NCBI GenBank assembly: GCA_002309475.1
Contig: DBXJ01000026.1
Location: forward strand, 1-15,014
Source of the DNA: Bacteroidales bacterium UBA1215
Lineage (GTDB): Bacteria > Bacteroidota > Bacteroidia > Bacteroidales > WCHB1-69
Reading direction: 5' to 3'
DNA length: 15,014 nt
Shown here in pieces: positions 14,614-15,014 of the stretch. Each line of letters starts with the position of its first letter. The first letter of the stretch is position 1. The position numbers and the translations under genes were made by a program. The notes beneath the pieces were generated by a model that was not told the DNA's origin, searched no databases, and saw only the letters and a program-made list of their open reading frames with translations.

Positions 14614-15014
14614 ATGAAATATACAATTATTAACGAAGAAATGAACAAGAATGTTAAATACATTGCTATTTTAGCAATCATTGCCGTATTGGTAGTTGCC
14701 GGTTTAATGTTCGGTTTGCCACTCTACAACGTTTGGCAGCAAGAAATGACAGGTCGTGCTGAATTTTCACGTGCCGAACAAAACAGAAAAATAAAAGTGG
14801 AAGAAGCTCGTGCCGAAAAAGAGAGTGCCTCCTTCCGTGCTGAAGCAGAAATTATTCGTGCAGAAGGCGTGGCAGAAGCCAACAGAATTATCGGCGGCAG
14901 TCTTAAAGACAACAAAGACTACCTCACCTATCTTTGGATACAAGCTCTTTATGACGAAAGCAATTCTGTTATCTATGTTCCGACCGAAGCCAACCTGCCT
15001 ATCTTGGAAGCTAC
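14614..15014 (+). CDS. SPFH/prohibitin-related short membrane protein (partial, cut by window end)
   Basis: The frame is open from 14614 to the right edge without a stop, so only about 133 residues are seen. Two in-frame ATGs are possible, 14614 (four bases after the peptidase stop) and 14641 (preceded by GAAGAA). A membrane helix follows (IAILAIIAVLVVAGLMFGLP). Next is a charged helix rich in Ala, Glu and Arg (EARAEKESASFRAEAEIIRA, then EGVAEANRIIGGSL), typical of the C-terminal helix of prohibitin/stomatin-type proteins, then the YLTYLWIQAL and VIYVPTEANLPIL segments that end such proteins. The globular SPFH domain itself is missing between helix and coiled coil. It resembles short proteins annotated as membrane protease subunits in Bacteroidetes. 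Function is unknown; scaffolding is inferred. Confidence 0.72.
   Translation, partial: MKYTIINEEMNKNVKYIAILAIIAVLVVAGLMFGLPLYNVWQQEMTGRAEFSRAEQNRKIKVEEARAEKESASFRAEAEIIRAEGVAEANRIIGGSLKDNKDYLTYLWIQALYDESNSVIYVPTEANLPILEA

Overview
The window looks like a chromosomal housekeeping region of a low-GC member of the Bacteroidetes, most likely the order Bacteroidales. Three things support this. Several genes are preceded by a TAnnTTTG box, the -7 element used by the Bacteroidetes primary sigma factor. The gene content is typical of the phylum: a DUF3276/PUR-family protein, a secreted bleomycin-hydrolase-like peptidase, a short SPFH-like membrane protein, a FatA-type acyl-ACP thioesterase, and a hemerythrin protein paired with a LuxR-type regulator. 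Most coding DNA is AT-rich. I cannot name a genus. I see no tRNA, rRNA, CRISPR array, insertion sequence, phage gene or integration site, and no gene-free stretch longer than about 130 bases.

The genes form three strand blocks. Block 1 (+, 83-4676) holds a secreted Asp-box propeller protein with a C-terminal YiiX/C92-like papain-fold domain, then RmuC, a hemerythrin-domain protein, and an overlapping LuxR-type regulator whose receiver domain has lost its phosphorylation residues. It ends in a strong palindrome shared with the converging block. Block 2 (-, 11168-4709, read right to left) holds an acyl-ACP thioesterase, a PUR-family nucleic-acid-binding protein, a NatB-type ABC permease without an adjacent ATPase, an MFSD1-like MFS transporter, a hairpin terminator, and an overlapping pair made of a probable outer-membrane barrel and a Gate/nucleoside-recognition inner-membrane protein. 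Block 3 (+, 11300 to the right edge) holds hflX, elbB, a signal-peptide-bearing C1 aminopeptidase (PepC/BLMH type) and a partial SPFH-related membrane protein cut by the window end.

Plausible functional groupings are these. The hemerythrin protein and the pseudo-response regulator are translationally coupled and may form an O2/NO/redox-responsive unit. The barrel and Gate proteins overlap and may form a cross-envelope uptake or efflux route. The secreted aminopeptidase sits tightly against the SPFH-like protein. The MFSD1-like carrier may handle dipeptides. I found no clear new defence or mobile system. The most unusual points are an internal GC jump and a replaced catalytic histidine in the first gene, the phosphorylation-dead regulator coupled to a hemerythrin, and the terminator hairpin lying directly in front of the barrel/Gate operon.
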